Origin: Gemmatimonadetes bacterium 13_1_40CM_69_22
GTDB lineage: Bacteria; Gemmatimonadota; Gemmatimonadetes; Gemmatimonadales; GWC2-71-9
DNA: 64,000 nt
Direction: 5' to 3'
Assembly (NCBI GenBank): GCA_001917665.1
Contig: MNEL01000057.1
Location: 1 to 64,000 of the forward strand
Numbering within the stretch: position 1 is the first letter of the stretch; each line of letters begins with the position of its first letter. Below the pieces are notes generated by a model. That model worked only from the letters and a program-made list of their open reading frames with translations, was not told the origin of the DNA and did no database searches. A program made the position numbers and the translations under genes. This document shows positions 1-7,634 of the stretch, piece after piece.

Positions 1-439
1 CGTTCATGCCGACCGCGAGCCACAGCCCCGCGAGCGACAGCGCGCCGACGAAGACGGTGTCGTCGCCGAGGCGCACGAACCGCGGCCCGCCCGCGTAGGC
101 GGCGATCGCCGCGGTGGCGACGAGCAACGACGGGAAGTAGAACAGGTTGTTGACCCAGTAGCCCCAGCCCGCCACGAATCCCTGGAGCGGTCCGAACGCC
201 CGTCGCACCCAGCGGTAGATACCGCCCGCCGCGGGATCGATGTCGGCGAGCTCCCGCACTGCGACTGCCGAAGGCAGGAAGAAGACGACCATCGCCACCA
301 CCCACAGGAGTAGGCTGGCGAGCCCGAACTGGCTCGCCGCTGTGGTGAGCCACCGCAGCCCGACGATCGCCGTGATGTTGAACAGCACGACGTCGCGCAG
401 CCGCATGACGCGGGGGAGCTGGTCAGGGACCCTTGGCAT
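1..439 (-). CDS. APC-superfamily amino acid permease, N-terminal part (gene runs off the left edge)
   Basis: Reading leftward from an ATG at 439 there is an open frame to the window edge (146 codons). It begins with a charged segment (MPRVPDQLPRVMRLRDVVLF) and then alternates hydrophobic helices. The sequence NITAIVGLRW in helix 1 and DIDPAAGGIYRWVRRAFGP after helix 2 match the N-terminal signature of APC-type amino acid/polyamine permeases, where an inner loop G-G-x-Y follows TM2. Family knowledge: a proton-coupled inner-membrane importer of about 12 helices; only about the first four are visible here. The start overlaps the end of the upstream PAP2 gene by 17 bases, suggesting co-transcription. 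Substrate cannot be inferred. Confidence 0.75.
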   Translation of the reverse strand, partial: MPRVPDQLPRVMRLRDVVLFNITAIVGLRWLTTAASQFGLASLLLWVVAMVVFFLPSAVAVRELADIDPAAGGIYRWVRRAFGPLQGFVAGWGYWVNNLFYFPSLLVATAAIAAYAGGPRFVRLGDDTVFVGALSLAGLWLAVGMN

Positions 440-1139
440 GAACCGTGGCGGTGAGCCACCCGATGCCGCTGCCCAGCGCCGCGCCACCCATCACGTCAGT
501 CGGGAAATGCTTGCCGCCGATCACGCGCAGCGCGGCGACGCCCGCCGCCCCCGCGTACAGCAGCACCGCGTTTCGGGCGCGGTGCGGCAGCTGCTCGCGC
601 TGGGCGATGACGAGATACGACGTCGCCGCCGCGAACGCGAGCGAGGCGTGCCCCGAGGGGAACGACTGCCGGCTTTCCCGCTGCGCCGCCGCCGCCACGG
701 CATCCGCCGTGTCCGCCGTGTAGAGGACCGGGCGACTGCGGTGCACGATGACCTTGAGCCACCCGGTCGCCGCCTGTGTCCAGGCGAGCGAGTTGAGGAG
801 CACCGCCGCGTTACCGCGCCGCTGACCCGGATCGAGCCCGTGGAGCGAGGCGAACGCCGCGGCGCCGACCACGCCTCCGAGCAGAACGCTGCTCGCGGTC
901 GCGGCGCTGGCCGAAGCGTTGTGCAGCCCGGCGCGATCGATGCCCGGAACCGCGGCCGGGTCGCACGGGGCGCACGGCGGCTGGCCATGCGGCAGATTCA
1001 AAGCGACAGGGATGAGTGAGAGTGCGCCCGCGGTTCCGACCGACGCAGCATCCCACCACGTGACACGATAGGGCGTCTGACTCGCTGCCGGCCGAGCGGC
1101 GGCGAACAGCCAGACGAAGACGACCGCCGACCGGGACAT
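423..1139 (-). CDS. Secreted/membrane PAP2-family phosphatase
   Basis: 238 residues with an N-terminal signal-like hydrophobic stretch ending ARPAASQ. The three PAP2 phosphatase motifs are present in order: KVIVHRSRP (K-x6-R-P), PSGHA, and RVIGGKHFPTDV (R-x5-H-x3-D). The family dephosphorylates lipid phosphates such as phosphatidic acid or undecaprenyl pyrophosphate on the periplasmic side. It is divergently transcribed from the sphingolipid operon starting at 1287, with 147 bases between, and is followed by the permease at 439. The lipid neighbourhood suggests a lipid phosphate substrate, but that is inference; acid-phosphatase-like specificity is equally possible. Confidence 0.85.
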   Translation of the reverse strand: MSRSAVVFVWLFAAARPAASQTPYRVTWWDAASVGTAGALSLIPVALNLPHGQPPCAPCDPAAVPGIDRAGLHNASASAATASSVLLGGVVGAAAFASLHGLDPGQRRGNAAVLLNSLAWTQAATGWLKVIVHRSRPVLYTADTADAVAAAAQRESRQSFPSGHASLAFAAATSYLVIAQREQLPHRARNAVLLYAGAAGVAALRVIGGKHFPTDVMGGAALGSGIGWLTATVHAKGP

Positions 1140-1218
1140 GCGGGCTCTCGCTCGAAACGGGAGGCTTGGAAGTTACGTAGTCCAGGCGACGGGTGCTAAC
1201 TTACGTCCGCGCGGGACC

Positions 1219-1247
1219 TTGCGGTTTCGTGGTAGCGCCACTAGTGT
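1219..1247 (+). promoter_or_regulatory. Possible promoter of the sphingolipid operon
   Basis: TTGCGG at 1219-1224 and TAGTGT at 1242-1247 are separated by 17 bases, 39 bases upstream of the GTG start of spt. Both hexamers are only partial matches to the sigma-70 consensus; this is the best candidate in the 147-base divergent gap between the two operons. Confidence 0.25.
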
Positions 1248-1286
1248 CTAGGCTGCTCTTTCTCACCCTAACAGTCTGGGGGCCCC

Positions 1287-2492
1287 GTGACTACCGAGAC
1301 CCTGCAGCACGTCGCGCTGTTCGATAAGTGCAAGAGCTTCACGAAGGCGCGGGAGCTTCAAGCTGCCGGGCTGTACCCGTACTTCCGCCCGATCTCCCAC
1401 TCGGAAGACACGGTCGTCGTGATCGAAGGCAAAGAGCGGATCATGATGGGCTCCAACAACTATCTGGGGCTCACGCATCATCCCGAGGTCCTGGCCGCGG
1501 CCAAGCACGCACTCGAGCGCTACGGCTCGGGCTGCACCGGCAGCCGACTGTTGAACGGCACGCTCGATTTGCACGAGCGGCTCGAGGCCGAGCTGGCGCA
1601 GTTCTTCGGCAAGGAAGCGTGCCTCGTGTTCTCGACGGGGTACCAGGCGAACCTGGGGCTGGTCTCGGGCCTCGTGGGGCGCGGCGACGTGGTGTTCCTC
1701 GACAAGCTCGATCACGCCTCGATCGTGGACGGGGCGAAGATGTCGTACGGCGACACCGTGCGCTTCAACCACGCCGACCTGGGGAACCTCGAGCACAAAA
1801 TGCAGCAGGTGCCCGCGGGCACGGGCATGATGATCATCGTCGACGGCGTCTACTCGATGGAAGGCGACATCGCCGACGTGCCGAGCCTGCTCAAGGTCGC
1901 GCAGAAGTACGGCTCCGCCCTCGCGCTGGACGACGCGCACGCGGTCGGCGTGCTCGGTCCGCGCGGAGACGGCACCGCCGCGCACTTCGGCCTGGTGGAC
2001 GAAGTGGATATCATCGTGGGCACGTTCTCGAAGTCGCTCGCCTCGATCGGGGGCTTTGCGGCAGGGTCCGAGACCGTCATCCACTACCTGAAGCACAACT
2101 CGCGGCCCCTGATTTTCACCGCCGCGCTGCCGCCCGCCAACACGGCCGGAGTGCTCGCCGCCCTGCACATCCTGCAGCGCGAGCCGGAGCGGCGCGACCA
2201 GCTCTGGGTCAATACGCGGCGCCTCCAGGAGGGGCTGCGCTGCGAGGGCTTCGATATCGGGCCGACGGCGACGCCCATCGTGCCGGTCCTCATCGGGCCG
2301 CTCGAGAAGACGTTCCTCTTCTGGCGGAAGCTGTTCGAGAACGGCGTGTTCACGAACCCCGTGGTGCCGCCCGCCGTGCCGCCGTCCCATTGCCGGTTGC
2401 GCACCAGCCTGATGGCGACCCATACCGCCCAGCAGATCGACCACGCCCTGGAGGTGTTCGCCCGGCTCGGCAAAGAGCTGGGGGTCATCTGA
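1287..2492 (+). CDS. spt: Serine palmitoyltransferase (alpha-oxoamine synthase family)
   Basis: 401-residue PLP enzyme of fold type I. Expected reaction: condensation of L-serine with an acyl-CoA (or acyl-ACP) to 3-ketosphinganine, the first step of sphingolipid synthesis. The N-terminus (KARELQAAGLYPYFRPI) resembles bacterial SPT rather than KBL or BioF. Visible motifs are the cofactor loop STGYQAN, the Asp that contacts the PLP ring in LALDDAHAVGVLG, and the Schiff-base lysine in VGTFSKSLASIGGF. Start is a GTG preceded by a G-rich stretch. It is the first gene of a four-gene operon with a GNAT-like acyltransferase, a CerR-like reductase and a PAP2 enzyme; that context separates it from 8-amino-7-oxononanoate synthase or 2-amino-3-ketobutyrate CoA ligase, the main alternatives. 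Confidence 0.87.
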   Translation: MTTETLQHVALFDKCKSFTKARELQAAGLYPYFRPISHSEDTVVVIEGKERIMMGSNNYLGLTHHPEVLAAAKHALERYGSGCTGSRLLNGTLDLHERLEAELAQFFGKEACLVFSTGYQANLGLVSGLVGRGDVVFLDKLDHASIVDGAKMSYGDTVRFNHADLGNLEHKMQQVPAGTGMMIIVDGVYSMEGDIADVPSLLKVAQKYGSALALDDAHAVGVLGPRGDGTAAHFGLVDEVDIIVGTFSKSLASIGGFAAGSETVIHYLKHNSRPLIFTAALPPANTAGVLAALHILQREPERRDQLWVNTRRLQEGLRCEGFDIGPTATPIVPVLIGPLEKTFLFWRKLFENGVFTNPVVPPAVPPSHCRLRTSLMATHTAQQIDHALEVFARLGKELGVI

Positions 2493-2497
2493 GCGCA

Positions 2498-3604
2498 GTG
2501 GAGATCGCGCCCGTCACCGACGGGCGCGATCTCGAGCGCTTCATCGCCTTTCCCTACGACCATTACCGCGGCGACCCGCTCTGGGTCCCACAGCTGCGCA
2601 TGGACGTGCGCACGCTGCTCTCGCCCGCGAAGAACCCGTTCTTCCAGCACGCGGAGGCGCAATACTTCGTCGCACACGCCAACGGTCGACCGACGGGGCG
2701 GATCGCGGCCATCAAGAACGACGCGCACACCCGCGCGCACAACGACCGGGTCGGGTTCTATGGCTTCTTCGAATGCGTGAACGACCCGGGCGTGGCGACC
2801 GCCCTGTTCGACGCGGCGGCGGCCTGGCTCCGACGCAAGGAGCTCGCCATCATGCGCGGCCCGATGAGCCCGTCCATCAACGACGAGTGCGGCCTGCTCA
2901 TCCAGGGGTTCGCCACCCCACCCACCGTGATGATGCCGCAGAATCCCCCGTACTACGTCGACCTGCACCAGCGCTACGGCTTCGCCAAGGCCAAGGATCT
3001 GCTGGTGTACGAGAGCACGACCACCCGCCTCCCCGAGCGCATCGTGCGGGCGGCCAGCGTGATCGCGCAGCGCAAGGGCATCACGCTGCGGGCGCTCAAC
3101 ATGCGGCGCTTCACAGCCGAGGTCGAGCTGGTCAAGGCCCTCTACAACGAAGCGTGGGAGAAGAACTGGGGGTTCGTGCCGTTGAGCGAGGCGGAGATCG
3201 ACCACCTCGCCAAGCAGCTCAAGCCGATCGTCGTGCCCGACCTGGTGTGCTTTGCCGAGCGCGCCGGACAGGTCATCGGCTTCGCCGTGGCCTTGCCCGA
3301 CTTGAACGTGGCGCTCAAGCACAACCCGTCGGGGCGTTTGTTCCCCGGCATCCTCAAGGTCCTGTGGCACGCCCGCAAGGTCCACCGCCTGCGCATCCTG
3401 CTGCTGGGCGTGCTGCGGGACTACCGCTCGAGCGGCGTCGACGCGTTGATGTACCACTGGATCTGGACCAAGGGTGTCGCGCACGGATTCACCTGGGGCG
3501 AAGGGGGCTGGATCCTCGAGGACAACGCGGCCATGAACAACGCGGCCGTGCAGCTCGGCTTCCGGCCCTACCGCACGTACCGGATCTACGACAAGCCGCT
3601 GTGA
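2498..3604 (+). CDS. GNAT-type acyltransferase, candidate bacterial ceramide synthase
   Basis: 368 residues from a GTG five bases after the spt stop. An earlier in-frame CTG at 2489 is less likely. The protein has two halves: an N-terminal part with the conserved stretch MRGPMSPSINDECGLL and a PPYYVD motif, and a C-terminal GNAT-like fold ending WILEDNAAMNNAAVQLGF, the usual GNAT helix before the last strand. Family knowledge: ceramide-producing bacteria such as Caulobacter use a GNAT-domain protein encoded near spt to N-acylate the sphingoid base. Position between spt and a CerR-like reductase supports that role here. The enzyme could instead acylate another amine of this lipid pathway. Its last codon overlaps the next start as GTGA. 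Confidence 0.65.
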   Translation: MEIAPVTDGRDLERFIAFPYDHYRGDPLWVPQLRMDVRTLLSPAKNPFFQHAEAQYFVAHANGRPTGRIAAIKNDAHTRAHNDRVGFYGFFECVNDPGVATALFDAAAAWLRRKELAIMRGPMSPSINDECGLLIQGFATPPTVMMPQNPPYYVDLHQRYGFAKAKDLLVYESTTTRLPERIVRAASVIAQRKGITLRALNMRRFTAEVELVKALYNEAWEKNWGFVPLSEAEIDHLAKQLKPIVVPDLVCFAERAGQVIGFAVALPDLNVALKHNPSGRLFPGILKVLWHARKVHRLRILLLGVLRDYRSSGVDALMYHWIWTKGVAHGFTWGEGGWILEDNAAMNNAAVQLGFRPYRTYRIYDKPL

Positions 3605-4569
3605 AGGCGTTCGTCACCGGCGGGACGGGCTTCGTCGGCGCGCACCTCGTTCGGGCGCTGCTCGAGCGCGGCGGCGAGGTCGGGTGCCTCGTCCGCAGCC
3701 CCGCCAAGGCACAAGCGCTCGGCTGGCGGAACGTCCGGATCGTGCGGGGCGATCTGGACGACGCCCGCGCCCTGGCGGAGGGCTGCGCGGGCGCGGACGT
3801 CGTGTTTCACGTCGCCGGCCGGATCAGCGCCCGCGATCTGCGGGAATTCATGGAGGCGAACCGCGACGGCACCGCCAACGTGCTCGAAGCCGCCTCGCTC
3901 CAGCCGCCGCAGCGCTTCGTGCTCGTCTCATCGCTCGCTGCCGGCGGGCCCACGACGCCGGGCCAGCCGATCGACGAAGCGCGCCGTCCTGCGCCCGTGA
4001 CACCGTACGGCCAGAGCAAGCTCGCGGCCGAGATCCTGGTGCGGGCGATGCCGTTTCCCTGGACCATCGTGCGCCCGCCGACGGTGTACGGCGAATGGGA
4101 TCGCGAGGTCTTGAAGGTCTTCAAGTTGGCCCGCAGGGGGCTCGTGCCGGTGTTCGGTGACGGATCGCAGGAGCTGTCGGTCATCTATGCAGGAGACCTG
4201 GCGGGCGCGTTGGTCGCCGCAGCGACCTCCCCCGGCGCGGCGCGCAAGGTATACTACGCGGCGCATCCCGCCGTGACGACGAGCCGCGAGCTGGTGCGGG
4301 CGGTCGGCCGGGCGGTGGGACGCGAGCCGCGCATCGTGCCGCTGCCCGCGCCCGTCGCCCGCGCAATGCTCTGGGCCATCGGGTCGCTCGCCCACCTCGC
4401 GGGCCGCGCGACCGTGTTGTCGGCTGACAAGGCGGACGAGTTCCTCGCCCCCGCCTGGACCTGCCGGTCCGACGCGCTGATGCGGGACACGGGGTGGCGC
4501 GCCGCGACGGACCTGGACGCGGGGCTGCGGCGCACCGCCGAGTGGTACCGCGCGGAGGGATGGCTGTGA
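3601..4569 (+). CDS. cerR: NAD(P)-dependent epimerase/reductase, CerR-like
   Basis: 322-residue extended short-chain dehydrogenase. The Rossmann glycine motif GGTGFVG is near residue 7 and the catalytic YGQSK (Y-x3-K) near residue 137, with VSSLAA supplying the serine. In ceramide-producing bacteria the CerR homologue reduces the 3-keto group of the sphingoid base or oxidised ceramide. The GTG start overlaps the upstream stop by 4 bases (GTGA), and the next gene starts the same way, so the four genes are translationally coupled. Family alone would also allow a dihydroflavonol-4-reductase-like or sterol-dehydrogenase-like activity; context makes ceramide reduction the best guess. Confidence 0.7.
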   Translation: MKAFVTGGTGFVGAHLVRALLERGGEVGCLVRSPAKAQALGWRNVRIVRGDLDDARALAEGCAGADVVFHVAGRISARDLREFMEANRDGTANVLEAASLQPPQRFVLVSSLAAGGPTTPGQPIDEARRPAPVTPYGQSKLAAEILVRAMPFPWTIVRPPTVYGEWDREVLKVFKLARRGLVPVFGDGSQELSVIYAGDLAGALVAAATSPGAARKVYYAAHPAVTTSRELVRAVGRAVGREPRIVPLPAPVARAMLWAIGSLAHLAGRATVLSADKADEFLAPAWTCRSDALMRDTGWRAATDLDAGLRRTAEWYRAEGWL

Positions 4570-5519
4570 ACGACACGTCACACGACGGCACCACGGCACG
4601 TCGCACCGGACCGCTGGCGTTGCGTCGTGCGGTCATGCAACGGTTCACCGCCATCGATCTCGTCACCCTGCTGTACGTCGCCGTCGCGACCGCCGCCGTC
4701 CTGCTCTTCACCGCCGACGATCGAGCGGGGTGGGACTGGCTGCTCCTCGCGCACGTGCTGCTGGTCGGGCTCGTCCTGCTCGCCCCGCGGGCGCGCGAGG
4801 CGGGGTCGGTCGGCCGGTTCCTCGGCGACTGGTACCCCATGCTGCTGCTCGGCGGGCTGTACGCCGAGGTGGGCGTGCTCAACGTGGACGTCGGCTACCA
4901 GCACGACCTCGCGATCCAACGCCTCGAGCTGTGGGTGTTCGGCTCGCAGCTGTCGTACCGCTGGATTCGCGAATGGCCGAACCCCGTGTTCTCATGGATC
5001 ATGCACACGTGTTACATCGCTTATTACGCGATCCTGTGTGCCTCTCCCCTCGGCCTGTGGATCAGCGGGCGGCGCGACGCCGCGCGGCGCACGATCTTCG
5101 CCGTGATGGTGACGTTCTATCTCTGCTACGTGGTGTTCCTCTTCTTTCCGGTGGCAGGCCCGCGCTACGCCTTCGATCTCGCGCACAACGCCGCGACCGA
5201 CACCTGGCCGGCGCGCGCCACGCAGTGGTTGCTCGACCGCGGCGACTCCTGGGGCGCGGCGTTCCCTTCCTCCCATGTGGCCGCCGCCGTGGTCGCCGCG
5301 ATCTGCGCGCTGCGCTACTGGCGCCCGTTGGGACTCGCGCTCGCGCCCCTGACGCTCGGCCTGGTGCTGTCGGTGGTGTACGGACAGTTCCACTACGCGG
5401 TAGACGCGCTGGCCGGCCTGTTCGTGGCCGGCGGGGTGCTGGCATCGCAGTACATCTACGGGGCGGAGCCGGAGCAGGTCGGCGCCCGACTCCCGGCGGG
5501 GAGCCTTGAGCAAGCCTGA
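4566..5519 (+). CDS. Membrane PAP2-family enzyme, inositol-phosphorylceramide-synthase-like
   Basis: 317 residues with about six hydrophobic helices. PAP2-type catalytic motifs sit at the C-terminal end: PSSHVAAA and GQFHYAVDALAG (H-x3-D), with GPRYAF upstream. This arrangement is that of the AUR1/IPC-synthase branch, which moves a phospho-head group from a phospholipid onto ceramide. I choose the GTG at 4566 because GGAGGG lies 6 bases upstream and the GTGA overlap repeats the junction at 3601; an in-frame ATG at 4560 sits directly against that ribosome site. Last gene of the operon, followed after 3 bases by a large palindrome. A simple lipid phosphatase is the alternative. Confidence 0.7.
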   Translation: MNDTSHDGTTARRTGPLALRRAVMQRFTAIDLVTLLYVAVATAAVLLFTADDRAGWDWLLLAHVLLVGLVLLAPRAREAGSVGRFLGDWYPMLLLGGLYAEVGVLNVDVGYQHDLAIQRLELWVFGSQLSYRWIREWPNPVFSWIMHTCYIAYYAILCASPLGLWISGRRDAARRTIFAVMVTFYLCYVVFLFFPVAGPRYAFDLAHNAATDTWPARATQWLLDRGDSWGAAFPSSHVAAAVVAAICALRYWRPLGLALAPLTLGLVLSVVYGQFHYAVDALAGLFVAGGVLASQYIYGAEPEQVGARLPAGSLEQA

Positions 5520-5522
5520 CCT

Positions 5523-5598
5523 CCCCTGAGGCCGCCCGGGCCTCCCTGCGTGACAAAAATACGCAGTCCGCTCCGGGAGGCTCCGGCGGCCTCAGGGG
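5523..5598. terminator. Large nested palindrome between convergent operons (bidirectional terminator; repeat element copy 1)
   Basis: A perfect 14-bp outer stem (CCCCTGAGGCCGCC at 5523-5536 with its complement at 5585-5598) and an inner stem CCTCCC/GGGAGG enclose a core reading CTGCGT, GACAAAAATACGCAGTC, then CGCTCC. The core can fold into its own CTGCGT/ACGCAG hairpin. The palindrome sits between the stop of the ceramide operon (5519) and that of the opposing lipid operon, and covers the latter's stop codon (5592-5594), as expected for a shared terminator. The same core occurs at 42597-42667 with unrelated arms. Confidence 0.75.
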
Positions 5599-6194
5599 GT
5601 GAGCTGGGCCGCACGCGACGCGATGGTGTCCAGGTCCCCGCCCAGCGCGTCCATGCGGCGTTGGAACTGGATGTCGATGATCAGCAACCCCACGACGTAC
5701 GCCGCCAAATTCACGCCGAACACGATCGTGAAGAGCAGCGGGTACGGGAGCCAGATCCCGAAGTAGAGCGCGAACCGCTTGACCCCGGGGTCGAGCTTCG
5801 AGCGGTCCGCGATGCTCGTCATGAGCAGAATCGCGACCAGCGCGAGCAGGCCCAGCTTGAGCGAGACGAGGCCGGCGTAGACGAAGCCGGCGAAGATGAC
5901 GGCTTCGCACGCCCGATCGAGCCGAGTGTCGAGCCGGCGGCCCGCGTCGGAGGCGAGCCCAAACTCCCGCGCGATGCCGCCGTCGATCCCGTCCAGCACC
6001 TGCCCCAGAGCCATCAAGCCGAGGCCCCAACCGAGCCGCCCGGCGGCCACCGCCGCCCCCGCGGCGACGCTCGCTCCGAACGCCGCCCAGGTGACCTGCG
6101 CAGGCGACAGGCCGAGCGTCAGGTGAACCAGCCGCAGCAGCGGGCGGATCGCCCGGTCCAATCCCCGGCCGACGACCGGCGCAAAGTCATACAT
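5592..6194 (-). CDS. CDP-alcohol phosphatidyltransferase (inner-membrane head-group transferase)
   Basis: 200 residues starting at the ATG at 6194 (MYDFAPV), which overlaps the upstream stop by 8 bases. The CDP-alcohol phosphotransferase signature D-x2-D-G-x2-A-R-x8-G-x3-D-x3-D is complete (DGIDGGIAR ... GRRLDTRLD), followed by several membrane helices. The family displaces CMP from a CDP-activated alcohol or CDP-diacylglycerol, making phosphatidyl-X lipids. It is one of two such enzymes in this operon; the other is at 8658. Which partner is the CDP-bearing one is not visible from sequence. Last gene of the 16151-5592 operon. Confidence 0.85.
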   Translation of the reverse strand: MYDFAPVVGRGLDRAIRPLLRLVHLTLGLSPAQVTWAAFGASVAAGAAVAAGRLGWGLGLMALGQVLDGIDGGIAREFGLASDAGRRLDTRLDRACEAVIFAGFVYAGLVSLKLGLLALVAILLMTSIADRSKLDPGVKRFALYFGIWLPYPLLFTIVFGVNLAAYVVGLLIIDIQFQRRMDALGGDLDTIASRAAQLTP

Positions 6195-6636
6195 GGATGC
6201 CGAACCACCGGAAGTACACCACGACATTCGCCGCCAGCAGCACCGTAAACAGGACGCCTTCCTTCACCCTGTCCGGGATGTGGGTGAGCCATCCACGGGT
6301 CACCCAGGGCGAGTACGGGTACAACGGCATCTTCTCGAAGCGCACGCTGTAGTCCATGGCGATGTGGATCGCGAAGAACACGAGGGGCACCACGGTGCCG
6401 AGGAAGACGGACAGCGGCACGATCCAAAGCAGCGCTACCGGCTCCTGGAGGGACGAGCGCCAGTAATAGCCGCGCTTGTCTCGCAGGCCCACCTCCCGGA
6501 GGTAGAACGGCGCCTTCACCACGTGGTCCACGTCCACGCCGACTCCGAACGCGTAGGCGAGGGCCGCGTCGTGGCCGTGCAGCTCCATCGCTTGCACGCC
6601 GAGCGTGGTGGCGAGGATGTGCGTGAACAGCGTCAC
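6187..6636 (-). CDS. Small membrane protein, possibly DUF457/YdjM-type putative metal-dependent hydrolase
   Basis: 149 residues from a GTG at 6636 in a GTGA overlap with the preceding gene. Three or four hydrophobic segments carry scattered His/Asp: [12 protein letters not shown] at the N-terminus, a GVDVDHVVK loop, and HIAMDYS before the last helices. That spacing recalls the DUF457 (YdjM-like) membrane hydrolases, one of which lies at the head of the same operon (15693). I would not assign a reaction. It sits between the flippase-like protein and a CDP-alcohol phosphotransferase, so a role in the same lipid pathway is likely. Confidence 0.55.
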   Translation of the reverse strand: MTLFTHILATTLGVQAMELHGHDAALAYAFGVGVDVDHVVKAPFYLREVGLRDKRGYYWRSSLQEPVALLWIVPLSVFLGTVVPLVFFAIHIAMDYSVRFEKMPLYPYSPWVTRGWLTHIPDRVKEGVLFTVLLAANVVVYFRWFGIHV

Positions 6637-7634
6637 GGCGCGGTCGCCCGCTCCGCAGCCGGATGGCGCCCCGACAACCACACGAGTCCGAGTCCTGCCC
6701 CGATCCAGGCCAGGTCGCGCAGCCGGCTCACGATCGCCGTATAAACGCCGAGCGCCGGGTCGAGACGCAGCAGCCGGAAGAAGAGATACAGGGAGCCCTC
6801 CTTGGTGCCGACTTCGAAGGGCACGATGAAGATCACGTTCTGAATCAGCGAGGTGAGCCCCCCGATGGCGTAGGCTTGCAGATACGTGATGTGCAAGCCC
6901 ACGCCGAGGCCGATCAGCACGTACTCGAGCATGAAGATCGAGCGACTGAGATACTCGAGCAGGAGCGCCTGCCAGAAGCGACCGGCTCGCTTGTGATAGA
7001 AGTCCGTAATCTGCGCGTCCATGTCCGCGAGCGTCGCCCGCTTGGCCTCGAGGCGCTGGGCGAGGCGGTCGAGCAGCGGGACATGGTGTATCAAATCGAG
7101 CGCCCGCTGCAGCACGCCGCGGCGGTGTCCCGTCAACAGCAGCCAGCACAGCGCGGCGAGCACCGCACCGGCGACGGCCAGGCCGGCGAGCAGGGCCGGG
7201 TGCGGAGGCAGCAGGAACCCGCCGAGGATGACTGCCGTGAGGAAGCTCAGCAGCATCCCCAACGTATGCAGCATCTGATAGATCACGACCGACCCCGCCG
7301 CACGACGCATGCCCAGCCAGCGCGACAGCGCCGCGATCTTGAACGGCTCCCCGCCGACGTTGACCATCGGCGTGACGAAGTTGAGGGAGAAGCCGGCGAC
7401 GGTGATCGCGTACGTGCGCCAGAACGGCGGGCGCACCGGCTCGTCCGCCATGGTGAGCCACCACGCCGCCGCACTGCAGGCGTACACCACGCCGTAGAGC
7501 ATGAGGATCGGGACGAACATCCAGCCCGTGTGGACGGCGTCGGCGAGCAGCGTCCCCACGCCGATGCGCGCCACCAGGTAGGCGAATACCGCGGAGCCGC
7601 AGACAAACAGCAGGGCCTGCAGCTTGCGGCTCAC
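6633..7634 (-). CDS. Lysylphosphatidylglycerol-synthase-type transmembrane protein (UPF0104 flippase domain)
   Basis: 333 residues, about eight membrane helices, no soluble catalytic domain. It has the hallmarks of the LPG_synthase_TM family: an N-terminal helix pair, a conserved NFVTPMVNVGGEPFKI segment (usual consensus P-x2-G-G-x-E) and a VPFEVGTKEGSLYLFF segment. In MprF this membrane half moves the modified lipid across the membrane; stand-alone versions occur in many lipid and glycan clusters. The GTG start is in a GTGA overlap with the oxidoreductase gene upstream. Likely role (inference): translocating the lipid made by the neighbouring enzymes. Confidence 0.8.
   Translation of the reverse strand: MSRKLQALLFVCGSAVFAYLVARIGVGTLLADAVHTGWMFVPILMLYGVVYACSAAAWWLTMADEPVRPPFWRTYAITVAGFSLNFVTPMVNVGGEPFKIAALSRWLGMRRAAGSVVIYQMLHTLGMLLSFLTAVILGGFLLPPHPALLAGLAVAGAVLAALCWLLLTGHRRGVLQRALDLIHHVPLLDRLAQRLEAKRATLADMDAQITDFYHKRAGRFWQALLLEYLSRSIFMLEYVLIGLGVGLHITYLQAYAIGGLTSLIQNVIFIVPFEVGTKEGSLYLFFRLLRLDPALGVYTAIVSRLRDLAWIGAGLGLVWLSGRHPAAERATAP

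Noticed and set aside
1160-1205. Operator from the two TTACGT-containing segments (near 1174 and 1202) upstream of spt
   Set aside because: The two copies are imperfect and neither a true inverted nor a regularly spaced direct repeat.
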